A stretch of 64,000 nucleotides of DNA from Taibaiella sp. (GTDB lineage: Bacteria > Bacteroidota > Bacteroidia > Chitinophagales > Chitinophagaceae). The notes below the pieces were generated by a model. That model made no database searches. It saw nothing but the letters and a program-made list of their open reading frames with translations, and was not told where the DNA came from. The number at the start of each line of letters is the position of its first letter. Positions within the stretch are counted from its first letter, which is position 1. The stretch covers positions 28,519 to 92,518 of the forward strand of contig JAIOYR010000006.1 in NCBI GenBank assembly GCA_021740995.1. Direction: 5' to 3'. The position numbers and the translations under genes are program-made. Of this stretch, positions 1 through 8,260 are shown piece by piece.

Positions 1-200
1 GTTGCTGCAGGTGCTGCAGGGGTTTTATCTACTACTACGTTGCCGCGGTAATACAATTTCCCTTCAACCCAATGCGCACGGTGGCGCAGATGGCTTTCAC
101 CTGTAGTCCTGTCTATGCTCCACGTTTCCGCTGTAGCCTTGTAGTGAGTTCTACGTTTAGCACCACGTTGCTGGGAGTGTCGTCTTTTTGGATTAGGCAT
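1..200 (-). CDS. rpmF: 50S ribosomal protein L32 (3' end cut by window edge)
   Basis: Reading leftward from the ATG at 200-198, the frame begins [17 protein letters not shown] and stays open for 66 codons to the window edge. MPNPKRRHS is the characteristic start of bacterial L32, a small protein of the large ribosomal subunit. No CxxC zinc pair appears in the visible part. The visible end ([12 protein letters not shown]) is an Ala/Pro tail like those of Bacteroidota L32 proteins. It lies 136 bases downstream of yceD on the same strand, the widely conserved yceD-rpmF pair, so the two are probably co-transcribed from the promoter near 970. The stop codon is outside the window. Confidence 0.95.
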   Translation of the reverse strand, partial: MPNPKRRHSQQRGAKRRTHYKATAETWSIDRTTGESHLRHRAHWVEGKLYYRGNVVVDKTPAAPAA

Positions 201-336
201 TTTACTATATTTATGATTATTAAATTATTATATCAATTCTTTGGATATCAATTCCTTCACAGGACTTTATTCCGCAAGTTACAATATCGTCCAATTATAC
301 CAGTCTTTCGACTTACTACAAATTCCTTTCTAAGCG

Positions 337-891
337 CTACTCTCCGTTCTTATCTTCCTCTTTGAAAGCATCCAGTCCTTTCCACATTGGGTTGGCTGCC
401 GGTTCACTCTTATCTCTGAGGCTGTCCAGCAAATCCAGTGCCTCTTCATTGCAGCCTGAGCTTCCATCCGGATTGTCAGGGTGAATGTGTTGCAAAGGTA
501 CACTCAGCATCAGGAATTCATATATCCATCCGCTTATGTCCAGTACTGTTTCGCTGCGGGGTATGAAGGCGATATCATCTTCCTCTTCAGGAATATCTTC
601 ATCATCACCACCTGCCAGTTTTATTATCAAGTCAAACTCATCCCACAATCTTAGCTCGAAAATATCTCCGCATCGGTCGCAGGGTACAGTTACCTTCCCA
701 TCTATGTCAAAGTGCAGCATGAAAAAATTTTCATGCTTATCAAAAATTAAAGATACACGGGCTTTCCAGTTTGTTATGTCTCCTACAGCCTCACGCTCCT
801 TCATGAAACGATCATCTATATCGTACACATAGGTGTGTGGTCCGGGTTTTAACCCTTGCCAGGCAATCTCAAATTCCCGGTTATGCTTCAT
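337..891 (-). CDS. yceD: DUF177 / YceD family protein
   Basis: 184 residues, starting MKHNREFEIAWQGLK. The centre carries the conserved CxxC of the family (VTVPCDRCGD, Cys71 and Cys74), followed by an acidic stretch (GGDDEDIPEEEDD). The usual family partner, rpmF, lies directly downstream. In other organisms YceD proteins (Duf177, maize homologue included) are linked to 23S rRNA processing or accumulation; that role is family knowledge, not visible here. A second cysteine pair seen in some relatives is reduced to one Cys (SSGCNEE) near the C-terminus. A TACATTTG promoter box lies upstream at 969-976, leaving a leader with a small hairpin. Confidence 0.9.
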   Translation of the reverse strand: MKHNREFEIAWQGLKPGPHTYVYDIDDRFMKEREAVGDITNWKARVSLIFDKHENFFMLHFDIDGKVTVPCDRCGDIFELRLWDEFDLIIKLAGGDDEDIPEEEDDIAFIPRSETVLDISGWIYEFLMLSVPLQHIHPDNPDGSSGCNEEALDLLDSLRDKSEPAANPMWKGLDAFKEEDKNGE

Positions 892-936
892 ACCTCTTCC
901 TTATCCCCCTCATCCTTTCGGAATTATAATTTTAAT

Positions 937-951
937 CCCCGATTATCGGGG
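937..951. promoter_or_regulatory. Leader hairpin upstream of yceD-rpmF
   Basis: The arms CCCCGA and TCGGGG flank TTA, making a tight stem with a loop of about 3 nt. It sits between the TACATTTG box at 969-976 and the yceD start at 891, so it would be in the yceD-rpmF leader RNA. It could instead be the terminator of the preceding DUF58 gene, although it lies downstream of the yceD promoter. Confidence 0.4.
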
Positions 952-968
952 TTGGGTAATTCGGGCTG

Positions 969-976
969 CAAATGTA
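969..976 (-). promoter_or_regulatory. Promoter -7 box (TACATTTG) for yceD-rpmF
   Basis: On the minus strand the sequence reads TACATTTG, an exact match to the Bacteroidota primary-sigma consensus TAnnTTTG, 78 bases before the yceD start. No clear -33 TTTG was identified. Confidence 0.55.
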
Positions 977-992
977 GAAAAAAAAACGATGA

Positions 993-1895
993 TTACATCA
1001 ATTTATTTCGTTTAATCAAAAACGCATGCAATACTTCATCTACCGGCTTAGACAGATCCACCGCTATCCTTTCTATATGGTATTGGTGACATCGCTGTTC
1101 TATTTCGTTCCTGAAACTGCGCATTTTCTCTACATATTGCTCTTTTATCTGTTGCGGTTGCAGTTTTATCCGGTCTCCGCTTTCCAAATCTACAAATTCA
1201 TAGGGCCTGTTCTCAAACTCAAACTCTACCTCCTGTGCACCGTCCACCACATGAAACAGGATAACTTCGTGTTTATTGTACCTCAGATGCTGCAAAGCAG
1301 CAAAAAGGTCATCGATATTATCCGCATCATCCATCATATCGCTAAATATTATTATAAGCGATCGTTTGTGCATTTTTTCTGCCACCATGTGCAGTGCACC
1401 GGCAGCGTCTGTCACTACGTTGTCCGTATTTGCACTCATAGTGCGCTGCAGCTCATTCATCAGCATACGGTTGTGGCTGTGCGAAGACCTGCAATCGGAA
1501 AAATAATATACGTCTTTATTAAACAATGCTAGTGCAGATGCATCCAACTGCCGTTTCATCAGTTGCAGCAGGCTGGCAGCAGCCACACACGAAAACTGCA
1601 GCTTATTTACCTTCTGGCTGTCCTTGGGGTACTGCATAGACGACGAAGTATCCAGTACAATACAGCACCTGAGGTTCGTTTCTTCCTCAAACCTCTTTAC
1701 AAACAACTTATCGGTGCGCCCAAAAACGCGCCAGTCAATATGCCTCAGGGGGTCGCCCTGATTGTACAATCTATGCTCTGCAAACTCTACCGAAAACCCA
1801 TGAAACGGGCTTTTGTGCAGACCCAGTATAAACCCTTCTACCACCTGCCGGGCTATCAGTTCTAAATTCTCATTAAGGGGTTGTTGGAGCAGCAA
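993..1895 (-). CDS. DUF58 domain protein (vWA-like)
   Basis: 300 residues. The N-terminal third has the DUF58 signature (GDPLRHIDWRVFGRTD, then FVKRFEEETNL). After it come a von Willebrand A-like fold with a metal-site sequence (LDTSSSMQYP) and a second acidic motif (IFSDMMDDADNID). Members usually pair with a MoxR-type AAA ATPase and are thought to help assemble or activate complexes; no MoxR gene is nearby. The only in-frame start is a TTG at 1895-1893; a TGA lies 7 codons upstream and a TAAATTTG promoter box at 1915-1922, so a short-leader TTG start is plausible. It could also be described as a vWA-domain protein of unknown substrate. Confidence 0.85.
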   Translation of the reverse strand: MLLQQPLNENLELIARQVVEGFILGLHKSPFHGFSVEFAEHRLYNQGDPLRHIDWRVFGRTDKLFVKRFEEETNLRCCIVLDTSSSMQYPKDSQKVNKLQFSCVAAASLLQLMKRQLDASALALFNKDVYYFSDCRSSHSHNRMLMNELQRTMSANTDNVVTDAAGALHMVAEKMHKRSLIIIFSDMMDDADNIDDLFAALQHLRYNKHEVILFHVVDGAQEVEFEFENRPYEFVDLESGDRIKLQPQQIKEQYVEKMRSFRNEIEQRCHQYHIERIAVDLSKPVDEVLHAFLIKRNKLM

Positions 1896-1914
1896 AGTCA
1901 GGTATTTTATCTGT

Positions 1915-1922
1915 CAAATTTA
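1915..1922 (-). promoter_or_regulatory. Promoter -7 box (TAAATTTG) for the DUF58 gene
   Basis: The minus strand reads TAAATTTG, matching TAnnTTTG, 20 bases before the proposed TTG start at 1895. This spacing supports that start and implies a very short leader. Confidence 0.55.
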
Positions 1923-2006
1923 GGCATTCTACACCAACAAATAGCCGTGGAAATACAGGATTAACAATAATGTATAACACCAATAAAAAATGTAAAAAAA
2001 TGAACG

Positions 2007-2417
2007 CTAAAATAACTCCTTAAACTGAGTCAGAGATATGACCTTAACAGGAGATTGGTTCCAGCCCAATAAAGCCTTTTCACCAGTAACAAGCAGTTTA
2101 GCATTTGAACAAATAGCAAGATCAAAAAGGTAATCATCTTCTGGATCGGGACTTTTTATATTACGTGGCACCACATCAACGTATGTGCTAATAACGCGCA
2201 CAAACTTGACATACAAAAACGATTCTAGCGGTAGTATTTTTTTGATTTTCGGATATTCAAGAACCCTTGTTAACTCAGCAAGCAAATTGGCATCAATGAA
2301 GATTTCAATTTTATTCTTCACTACATATTGCAATATCCAATCAGTTTCCCTATTTATAAAAAGAGTTACAAAACAATTTACATCAATAACAAATCGCTTA
2401 ACCTTTCTCGTTGCCAT
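2007..2417 (-). CDS. PIN-domain putative toxin (VapC-like, PIN_3 group)
   Basis: 136 residues with the order of acidic residues expected for a PIN nuclease: VIDVN near residue 11, LLAELTRVLEYP, then SPDPEDDYLFDLAI and a final LLVTGEKALL. PIN toxins of this group cleave RNA and are held in check by a partner gene. Here the start codon lies 20 bases inside the upstream antitoxin gene (overlap 2398-2417), a typical co-translated arrangement. In the last motif the usual VTGDxDLL aspartates are replaced (GEKALL), so catalytic strength is uncertain. The region is visibly AT-richer than its flanks, suggesting acquisition. Confidence 0.8.
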   Translation of the reverse strand: MATRKVKRFVIDVNCFVTLFINRETDWILQYVVKNKIEIFIDANLLAELTRVLEYPKIKKILPLESFLYVKFVRVISTYVDVVPRNIKSPDPEDDYLFDLAICSNAKLLVTGEKALLGWNQSPVKVISLTQFKELF

Positions 2418-2643
2418 TTTTGCGGGCTTCTTTAATCATTGCATCAATTTCATCCGATGAAAAGTTATAGCCTGAAACAGCACTATCTATTTCTTTAGCC
2501 AAACCAGAAAGTTTTTCTTTGTTGATTTGCATCCACAACAACTTCTGCTCAGATTCAGTCATCCCTCTAATATCATCGACTAATAGGGCAAAAACAGACG
2601 GACTGTTTTTCCCGCTACCCCCATGTGACTTAATAACACCCAT
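2398..2643 (-). CDS. Putative antitoxin partner of the PIN toxin
   Basis: About 81 residues from the ATG at 2643 (MGVIKSHGGSGKNSP). An upstream in-frame TTG at 2661 would add 6 residues, but it overlaps the promoter box at 2659-2666 and is less likely. The second half is charged and helical (FSSDEIDAMIKEARKNG), like the toxin-binding tail of small antitoxins. I do not recognise a DNA-binding domain with certainty. Its role is inferred from size, position immediately before the PIN gene and the 20-base overlap. Confidence 0.7.
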   Translation of the reverse strand: MGVIKSHGGSGKNSPSVFALLVDDIRGMTESEQKLLWMQINKEKLSGLAKEIDSAVSGYNFSSDEIDAMIKEARKNGNEKG

Positions 2644-2658
2644 CGCCTTAATTTTATA

Positions 2659-2666
2659 CAAAAATA
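2659..2666 (-). promoter_or_regulatory. Promoter -7 box (TATTTTTG) for the PIN toxin/antitoxin operon
   Basis: The minus strand reads TATTTTTG, matching TAnnTTTG, 15 bases before the antitoxin ATG at 2643. The leader would be under about 12 nt. Confidence 0.5.
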
Positions 2667-2690
2667 CTACATATCCACAATACTACACCC

Positions 2691-3614
2691 CTACCCTGCA
2701 CCCTTGGGGTCAAGAAAACCAGCTATAACCCACCACCGAAAACGCTCCAGCATCACAAACTTGCTCCACTGACCCCTGAGAAGAAAACCCAGGCCGTAAG
2801 TAACCGCATAGCCCCATTTCATAAAGTACTCGATAAACTTCAGTAGCAGAGCCGCGCTGTTGCCTTTCAGCCGCAGCCGCTCACCGCCACCTATGCCCAT
2901 ACTATGGCGTTGTACATAGGCCTTGTCGAATTTGTTGGCTTCTACACTATGCAGCACCCATACATGGGGCAGGTAATGTACTTTATGGTTATGTGCCAGT
3001 ATGCGCAGATAAATATCCTTTTCCTCATTGGCAAGCAAGCCCGCCCCCTTTCTGCCAAGGTCGGTATTGAAGTACCCTATCTCATCAAATACCTGCCTGC
3101 GAAAAGCCATATTGGCACCACACGGATAGCGGGCACCGGTAAGCTGCTTTATACGGGGACCCTGGTCAAAATTGCCTACAAGACCGAAAAAATATTTGGA
3201 ATACCAATCCGGAGTTTCGGTAAGAAACCGGGGTACGATCTTGCCACCTACAGACCAGGTATCGGGATGGGCGTCAAAAAAATCGCAGATACCCGACAGC
3301 CAGCCGGGCTGAGCTGTAGAGTCATCATCGAGATAGGCTACAATTTCCCCCTTAGCCTCTTTAGCACAGCGGGTACGGGCAAAAGCCACCCCCTGATTCT
3401 GCTCGTTAAAATACCGGAAATTGTAACCGTGATGAGCTACCCTGTATTCCTCAAGTAGTGAAATCGTATTATCAGTGCTGTTGTTGTCCACTACTATCAC
3501 CTCATAGAGGCTTTTGTCATAGGCCTGACCAAATACACTCTCCACAGCATGTATAATAAACCGGGCTCTGTTGTAAGAGCAGATAACCGCTGAAATCTTG
3601 AAAGGATAGTTCAT
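2691..3614 (-). CDS. Glycosyltransferase family 2
   Basis: 307 residues. The N-terminus has the GT-A nucleotide-sugar fold of family GT2: AVICSYNRARFI at about residues 9-20, VIVVDNNSTDNT near 40-51, and the metal-binding DxD-type motif AYLDDDS. A mid-region GANMAFRR and a downstream GRKG...NEEKDIYLRI acceptor region follow, as in other cell-surface GT2 enzymes. The C-terminus has amphipathic stretches but no convincing transmembrane segment. It would transfer a sugar to a lipid or glycan acceptor in the cytoplasm; the substrate cannot be deduced. It is diverged from the hybrid regulator to its right and sits alone rather than in a polysaccharide cluster. Confidence 0.88.
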   Translation of the reverse strand: MNYPFKISAVICSYNRARFIIHAVESVFGQAYDKSLYEVIVVDNNSTDNTISLLEEYRVAHHGYNFRYFNEQNQGVAFARTRCAKEAKGEIVAYLDDDSTAQPGWLSGICDFFDAHPDTWSVGGKIVPRFLTETPDWYSKYFFGLVGNFDQGPRIKQLTGARYPCGANMAFRRQVFDEIGYFNTDLGRKGAGLLANEEKDIYLRILAHNHKVHYLPHVWVLHSVEANKFDKAYVQRHSMGIGGGERLRLKGNSAALLLKFIEYFMKWGYAVTYGLGFLLRGQWSKFVMLERFRWWVIAGFLDPKGAG

Positions 3615-3714
3615 CAGGCGCTAAAATTACGATTTGTAACCCGATTACCCATATAGTGCCCTATCTGACGAAAATGGGCATGGTACTTAACTAAATTTTA
3701 GCATAATTTGGCTG

Positions 3715-3722
3715 TACGTTTG
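3715..3722 (+). promoter_or_regulatory. Promoter -7 box (TACGTTTG) for the hybrid regulator
   Basis: TACGTTTG matches TAnnTTTG and lies 30 bases before the ATG at 3753. The upstream TTTT stretch at 3696-3699 is only a weak candidate for the -33 element. Confidence 0.45.
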
Positions 3723-3752
3723 TATGTCGGTAATAGATACACACAGTCTTAA

Positions 3753-6365
3753 ATGAGGAAATGCTACCACCTTCTGCTGTTATTCACTCTGGCAAGCGCG
3801 CCCGCTCCTGCACAGGAAGATGCCATAAAACCCCTACTCGAAAAAGCACGAGTGTTAAACAACCGAAAAGTAGCAGATTCGGCAATATTCTATACAGACT
3901 CGGTACTGAAGCTATGCGATAAATACCAGGATCACGCTTCCCGCATAAAGGCTATGCGCATAAAAGGCAAATCCCTTTTTACCCTAAAAAAGGAAAAAGA
4001 GGCAGTATCGCTCTATTTTGCGGCACTAAGGCTTTGCAAATCGCCGGCTGATGACAAAGAGATAGCCTGGCTGTACGGTGAAATAGGCTACGCCTATTAC
4101 ATACAAGGGCACAGCAAAGAATCTAAGGGCTATTACAAAAAAGAAATAGCCATACTCACTGACATAGCAGGAAAAGACAGCCTGGGCAACCAATACATAA
4201 ACATGGCGGTGATGCACCAGCAACTGGGCGAACTGGACAGCTCACAAATGATGCTGAATGAAGTAAGAGACATACTCTCCCGAAACAACGACAGTGCAAT
4301 GCGGGGGTACTATTACTTCAATATGGGTGCACACCATACCGCCAGAAACCAACCCGACTCTGCCAGGCACTACTATCTGCTGGCACACGACATATGGAAG
4401 GCACTGGATAATAAATCGCAATTGTTTAAAGTGACCTTTAACCTCGGCTACTACTACTTCCAGAAAAAAGATTACCAATCTGCGATAAAATACTACCTGC
4501 TTTCCCTTTCTGCTGCTCAAAAACACGGAATGAAAAGGGATATAGCGCATGTATACGGCACTATGGCCGAATCGTATGCAGCTATTAACGACCATAAAAA
4601 TGCCTATAAGTACCTGTACCTGTATGCTACACTCAATGACTCATTTGCCCGGGAAGACATAAACAACTATGTACTGAAACTGGACAAACAATATGAAACA
4701 GACAAAAACCGGGAGCTGATACAGGCGCAGGAACTGGAAATAAAGACATCGACCCTGGCGGTACAAAAGCAGCGAAATACTACGCTCACTATTATCATCA
4801 TTTTTGTGTTGCTGCTGTTTGCCGGAGCTATCGCTATTGTGTACAGCACATTCAGAAACAGGGTGCGCAAAAAAGTAGAAGAAGCGAAAGGAAGATTTTT
4901 CGCGAATGTGGCCCACGAAATCCGAACGCCCCTATCAATGATACAGGCGCCAATAGAGCTACTCCAAAACAACACAACCGACCCAGCGCAGCAGCAGCAA
5001 CTGGCTATAGCGGCCCGCAATACCCAAAGGCTGAACGACCTGATAAACCAGATGCTCGACATCTCGAAACTGGATGCAGCCCGCTATACACTTCACAATA
5101 GCGTAGGCAACCTGGAAGATTTTGCCAAACAGCTATTTATTCAGTATACCCAGCAAGCTAAAGAGAAAAACATAACGCTAACCTGCCATACAGATGCTAA
5201 CACAGGCAATGTGCTTTTTGACAAAGATGCACTGGAAAAAATACTGAACAATCTGGCAGGCAATGCCATAAAATATACACAGTCGGGCGGCGCGGCAGGC
5301 GTTGAGCTCACAGCAACGGAAACAGCAACCGGTGTGCAACTGCTGATAAACGTTTGGGATACAGGTAACGGTATACCCGCCGAAGATCAGGCACACATAT
5401 TCGAGCGGTTTTACCGCTCACCAGAGCAGCAGAAAGCCGGCGTAAAAGGCATAGGCATAGGGCTGGCACTGGTGAAGGAACTGGTAACACTCATGAACGG
5501 AACCCTGAGTGTAACCAGCGAACCCGGCAAGGGCTCCGTGTTCACGGTAGCCAGCACACTGTTACCAGCAGCAACAATCGCACCAAATGCCGTAAAAACA
5601 GACCATCAGGCGCCCATCATACTGCTGGCAGAAGATGACACTGACATTCTGAGCTTCAACAAGGCACTGATGGAAGATGAGGGGTACCATGTGCTCACAG
5701 CCAGAAACGGCAATGAAGCGATATCCCTAATCAGCACCACCCTACCCGACCTGATAGTGACCGACCTGATGATGCCTGGCATGGATGGTCTGGAGCTGCT
5801 AAAAGCAATAAGAGCCAGCATACTCACTGCACACATACCCGTTATCATACTCAGCGCCAGGGCATCGGCACAGGCAAAAACAGAAGGGGTAGCCGAAGGT
5901 GCTCAGGCATACCTGCCCAAGCCCTTTAGCCCGGCAGAGCTAAAGGGGCTGGTAAAGAACCAGCTACAACTGCTGAACCGGCAAAAAACCTACTACCAGA
6001 CACAAACTGAAGACAAAGAAAAAAGTGTTGAAGAACGGTATTCAGGCACAGACCCCTTCACACAGAAATGCTATACAACTATTCAGGAGCATCTGGATGA
6101 CCCGCAACTGTCCGTAGAAAAACTGGCTGAACTAATGAACATCAACCGTAGCCACTTCCAGCGAAAAATAAAGACACTTACCGGCTACTCACCATCAGAG
6201 CTCATTCGCACCATTCGCCTGGAAAAAGCAAGGGATATATTGCTGAAGAAAGAAAACAACATTACCGAAACAGCATATGCTACCGGCTTCACCTCGCAAT
6301 CCTATTTTACCAAGTGTTTCTCAGAGCACTTTGGTTATCCGCCCAGCCAGATGGGGGAACACTAA
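3753..6365 (+). CDS. Hybrid two-component system protein (TPR sensor, kinase, receiver, AraC output)
   Basis: 870 residues in one chain. Residues 1-20 are a signal peptide; about 30-330 are TPR-like helical repeats predicted to lie in the periplasm. One membrane segment (about 344-366) is followed by a HisKA domain with His388 (ANVAHEIRTPL), then HATPase motifs NLAGNAIKYT and the GIGIGLALVK box. The receiver starts near 620 (ILLAEDD), with phospho-acceptor Asp671 (VTDLMMPGMDG) and Lys723. A C-terminal AraC-type double helix-turn-helix occupies about 765-866. This architecture is typical of Bacteroidota hybrid regulators that sense outside signals and activate nearby operons, but here TPRs replace the usual beta-propeller. 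No sus-like target operon lies next to it. Confidence 0.93.
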   Translation: MRKCYHLLLLFTLASAPAPAQEDAIKPLLEKARVLNNRKVADSAIFYTDSVLKLCDKYQDHASRIKAMRIKGKSLFTLKKEKEAVSLYFAALRLCKSPADDKEIAWLYGEIGYAYYIQGHSKESKGYYKKEIAILTDIAGKDSLGNQYINMAVMHQQLGELDSSQMMLNEVRDILSRNNDSAMRGYYYFNMGAHHTARNQPDSARHYYLLAHDIWKALDNKSQLFKVTFNLGYYYFQKKDYQSAIKYYLLSLSAAQKHGMKRDIAHVYGTMAESYAAINDHKNAYKYLYLYATLNDSFAREDINNYVLKLDKQYETDKNRELIQAQELEIKTSTLAVQKQRNTTLTIIIIFVLLLFAGAIAIVYSTFRNRVRKKVEEAKGRFFANVAHEIRTPLSMIQAPIELLQNNTTDPAQQQQLAIAARNTQRLNDLINQMLDISKLDAARYTLHNSVGNLEDFAKQLFIQYTQQAKEKNITLTCHTDANTGNVLFDKDALEKILNNLAGNAIKYTQSGGAAGVELTATETATGVQLLINVWDTGNGIPAEDQAHIFERFYRSPEQQKAGVKGIGIGLALVKELVTLMNGTLSVTSEPGKGSVFTVASTLLPAATIAPNAVKTDHQAPIILLAEDDTDILSFNKALMEDEGYHVLTARNGNEAISLISTTLPDLIVTDLMMPGMDGLELLKAIRASILTAHIPVIILSARASAQAKTEGVAEGAQAYLPKPFSPAELKGLVKNQLQLLNRQKTYYQTQTEDKEKSVEERYSGTDPFTQKCYTTIQEHLDDPQLSVEKLAELMNINRSHFQRKIKTLTGYSPSELIRTIRLEKARDILLKKENNITETAYATGFTSQSYFTKCFSEHFGYPPSQMGEH

Positions 6366-6407
6366 AAAAAGAATTAATCCGACAAAACGCTTAATGACCT
6401 AATACCC

Positions 6408-6415
6408 TATTTTTG
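6408..6415 (+). promoter_or_regulatory. Promoter -7 box (TATTTTTG), nearly leaderless
   Basis: TATTTTTG matches TAnnTTTG and ends only 6 bases before the ATG at 6422. The expected transcription start is at or next to the start codon, giving an essentially leaderless mRNA. Confidence 0.5.
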
Positions 6416-6421
6416 CACCCG

Positions 6422-7024
6422 ATGACACCGGAAAGGTCTACTAAAATAAACAGAGTACTCAACCTCAGGCAAAGTGGCCTGGTGGTTATAATGGAAAACG
6501 TATTTGACCCGCACAATGTATCGGCGGTGATGCGCACCTGCGATGCGGTGGGTGTGCAGGATGTGTTTGTGCTGAACAATGGTATACCCCAGCACAAGCG
6601 GTATGGTAAGACCAGCTCTGCTAGTGCTATAGGCTGGCTATCGATACACGAGTATAGCGATACTGCCGCATGTATGGCTCATGTAAAACAGCTGTGCAAC
6701 AAGGTATATGCTACCCACCTGGGAGTGAAGTCATCATCGCTCTACGAGCTGAACCTGACTGAAAAAGTAGCACTGGTTTTTGGTAATGAGCGGCACGGAG
6801 TAACCGAAAACTGCCTCACCTACTGCGATGGAAATTTTATAATCCCGCAAATGGGTATGGTGCAGTCGCTCAATATATCTGTGGCTTGCGCTATTACGCT
6901 CTATGAGGCGCTGAGACAACGGCAAGATGCTGGCTACTATGATGGCACCTGCAGGCTGCCGCCGGAGCAAAGAAACAAACTGGCAACCGCCTGGAAAATG
7001 TATGGGTCAAACGAAACACCTTAA
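6422..7024 (+). CDS. trmH: TrmH-type tRNA 2'-O-ribose methyltransferase (SPOUT)
   Basis: About 200 residues from the ATG at 6422 (MTPERSTKINRVLNLRQ); a TTG at 6413 is in frame but falls inside the promoter box, so the ATG is preferred. The three SPOUT methylase motifs are present: ENVFDPHNVSAVMRTCDA (motif 1, catalytic Arg region), VALVFGNERHGVT (motif 2), and IPQMGMVQSLNISVACAI (motif 3, S-adenosylmethionine site in the knot). The sequence most resembles TrmH, which methylates G18 of tRNA D-loops. A 23S rRNA relative of the SpoU family is the main alternative. Single gene with its own promoter. Confidence 0.9.
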   Translation: MTPERSTKINRVLNLRQSGLVVIMENVFDPHNVSAVMRTCDAVGVQDVFVLNNGIPQHKRYGKTSSASAIGWLSIHEYSDTAACMAHVKQLCNKVYATHLGVKSSSLYELNLTEKVALVFGNERHGVTENCLTYCDGNFIIPQMGMVQSLNISVACAITLYEALRQRQDAGYYDGTCRLPPEQRNKLATAWKMYGSNETP

Positions 7025-7040
7025 CCACGTGGGTTATGAC

Positions 7041-7048
7041 TATATTTG
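7041..7048 (+). promoter_or_regulatory. Promoter -7 box (TATATTTG)
   Basis: TATATTTG matches TAnnTTTG and lies 20 bases before the ATG at 7069 of the lipoprotein gene. Confidence 0.5.
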
Positions 7049-7068
7049 AATAACTATACATTGTTGCT

Positions 7069-7635
7069 ATGCTACTACCACTCCGTTCTTATATCGCGTG
7101 TTGTGCAGTGATGGCAATACTATGTTTGTGCAACTGCAACAGCCCCGCAAACAATAACAAAACAAAGAATGACACACTTGCAACTGTGGTACCAAGCACT
7201 GCAGACACGCTCATGCCCGACGTTTATGATGAAGATATGGACGACTATGCCACAGTATATGTGGTTGTTGCCGATACCGGTCAGGACTATTACCCGCTGC
7301 AGTGGGCCATGTATCGCCTAAGTAGTCAGCTGAGTATACCTATAGACACGATGAACCGCTACTACAATGCTCAGAAAAATGAGATAGTGCTGGCAGATGA
7401 TGATGAAGATGAAATGTACAGAGGCGAGTATTTCCCCCGAAGGTTTGCATCAGCAGTGCTGAGCCTGGAGTATTACCGCATATACAACGATACTACCACC
7501 GATAAGAACATAGCCCTTGTGGCCGGCACTTATGAAACTGCAAAGAGTGCTGATTCTGCGCTTGCACTGCTGCGGCCGCTTGCACCCAATTCATTTGGTA
7601 AAGTAGCAAGGATATATGTAGGCTGCATGCACTAA
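7069..7635 (+). CDS. Hypothetical lipoprotein
   Basis: 188 residues with a hydrophobic signal and a lipobox-like LCNCNS at residues 19-24, so it is probably an SPII lipoprotein. An Asn/Thr-rich linker and a very acidic segment (YDEDMDDY) follow. The remainder is soluble with an Asp/Glu-rich loop (LADDDEDEMYRGEY). The last 50 residues (NIALVAGTYETAKSADSAL) look loosely like a SPOR or FTP-type repeat, but not enough to assign a family. It stands alone between trmH and the terminator shared with trxA. Function unknown. Confidence 0.7.
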   Translation: MLLPLRSYIACCAVMAILCLCNCNSPANNNKTKNDTLATVVPSTADTLMPDVYDEDMDDYATVYVVVADTGQDYYPLQWAMYRLSSQLSIPIDTMNRYYNAQKNEIVLADDDEDEMYRGEYFPRRFASAVLSLEYYRIYNDTTTDKNIALVAGTYETAKSADSALALLRPLAPNSFGKVARIYVGCMH

Positions 7636-7654
7636 TAGACCATTACAAAACAAA

Positions 7655-7679
7655 CCGTCCCGGCAATGTGCCGGGACGG
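7655..7679. terminator. Hairpin terminator between lipoprotein gene and trxA
   Basis: Perfect 11-bp arms (CCGTCCCGGCA and TGCCGGGACGG) with a 3-nt loop. On the minus strand it is followed by a T-rich run, so it mainly terminates trxA; it may also end the converging lipoprotein transcript. Confidence 0.8.
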
Positions 7680-7704
7680 ATATAAAGACATTTGTAAGAG
7701 ATGA

Positions 7705-8025
7705 TTATCCCAGTATCTTCTGTATTTTTTTGTCAAATACATTCTTTGGAGCCATGCCCAGTTGCTTATCTACAACCTGACCATTTTTTATAAATAAAAC
7801 GCATGGAATGCTGGTAACACCATAGTTGATGCTCAGGTTAGGATTCTCATCCACATTCACTTTACCTACGTTTACTTTGCCTGCATATTCTGTATGCAAC
7901 GCGTCAATTGTTGGTCCTAATGCGAGACAAGGTCCGCACCATGGTGCCCAGAAATCTATTACAGAAAGTTTGTCTGCCTTTAATACTTCCGCATCGAAAT
8001 TCGAATCCGTGTATACTGCTGCCAT
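7705..8025 (-). CDS. trxA: Thioredoxin
   Basis: 106 residues, the standard length of a single-domain thioredoxin. The active site WCGPC is at residues 29-33 (Cys30, Cys33) after VIDFWAP, and the cis-proline loop reads TSIPCVLF. One unusual point is the extra Cys directly after the cis-Pro. It reduces disulfides of cytoplasmic proteins, peroxiredoxins and reductases, and has no signal peptide. A TACCTTTG box at 8064-8071 and the hairpin at 7655-7679 make it a single-gene unit. Confidence 0.95.
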   Translation of the reverse strand: MAAVYTDSNFDAEVLKADKLSVIDFWAPWCGPCLALGPTIDALHTEYAGKVNVGKVNVDENPNLSINYGVTSIPCVLFIKNGQVVDKQLGMAPKNVFDKKIQKILG

Positions 8026-8063
8026 TGTTTATTTTGTTTAAATTATTTTATGGTTAAGAAACA

Positions 8064-8071
8064 CAAAGGTA
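8064..8071 (-). promoter_or_regulatory. Promoter -7 box (TACCTTTG) for trxA
   Basis: The minus strand reads TACCTTTG, matching TAnnTTTG, 39 bases before the trxA ATG. Confidence 0.55.
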
Positions 8072-8260
8072 AACCATTAAACGATGGAGTATGAATAGAA
8101 TGCTGAAATACCGATATAGCCTTTCCACATAATGCTAACAATTTTAATAATGCATTAACAAAAATACAATCCATAAAATGGCGAACATCTATTTCTGGCA
8201 CGATTTTTTCATTGGTATAGATAAGTCCGATGTTGGGCTACAACTAAAACCCGAGTTGTT

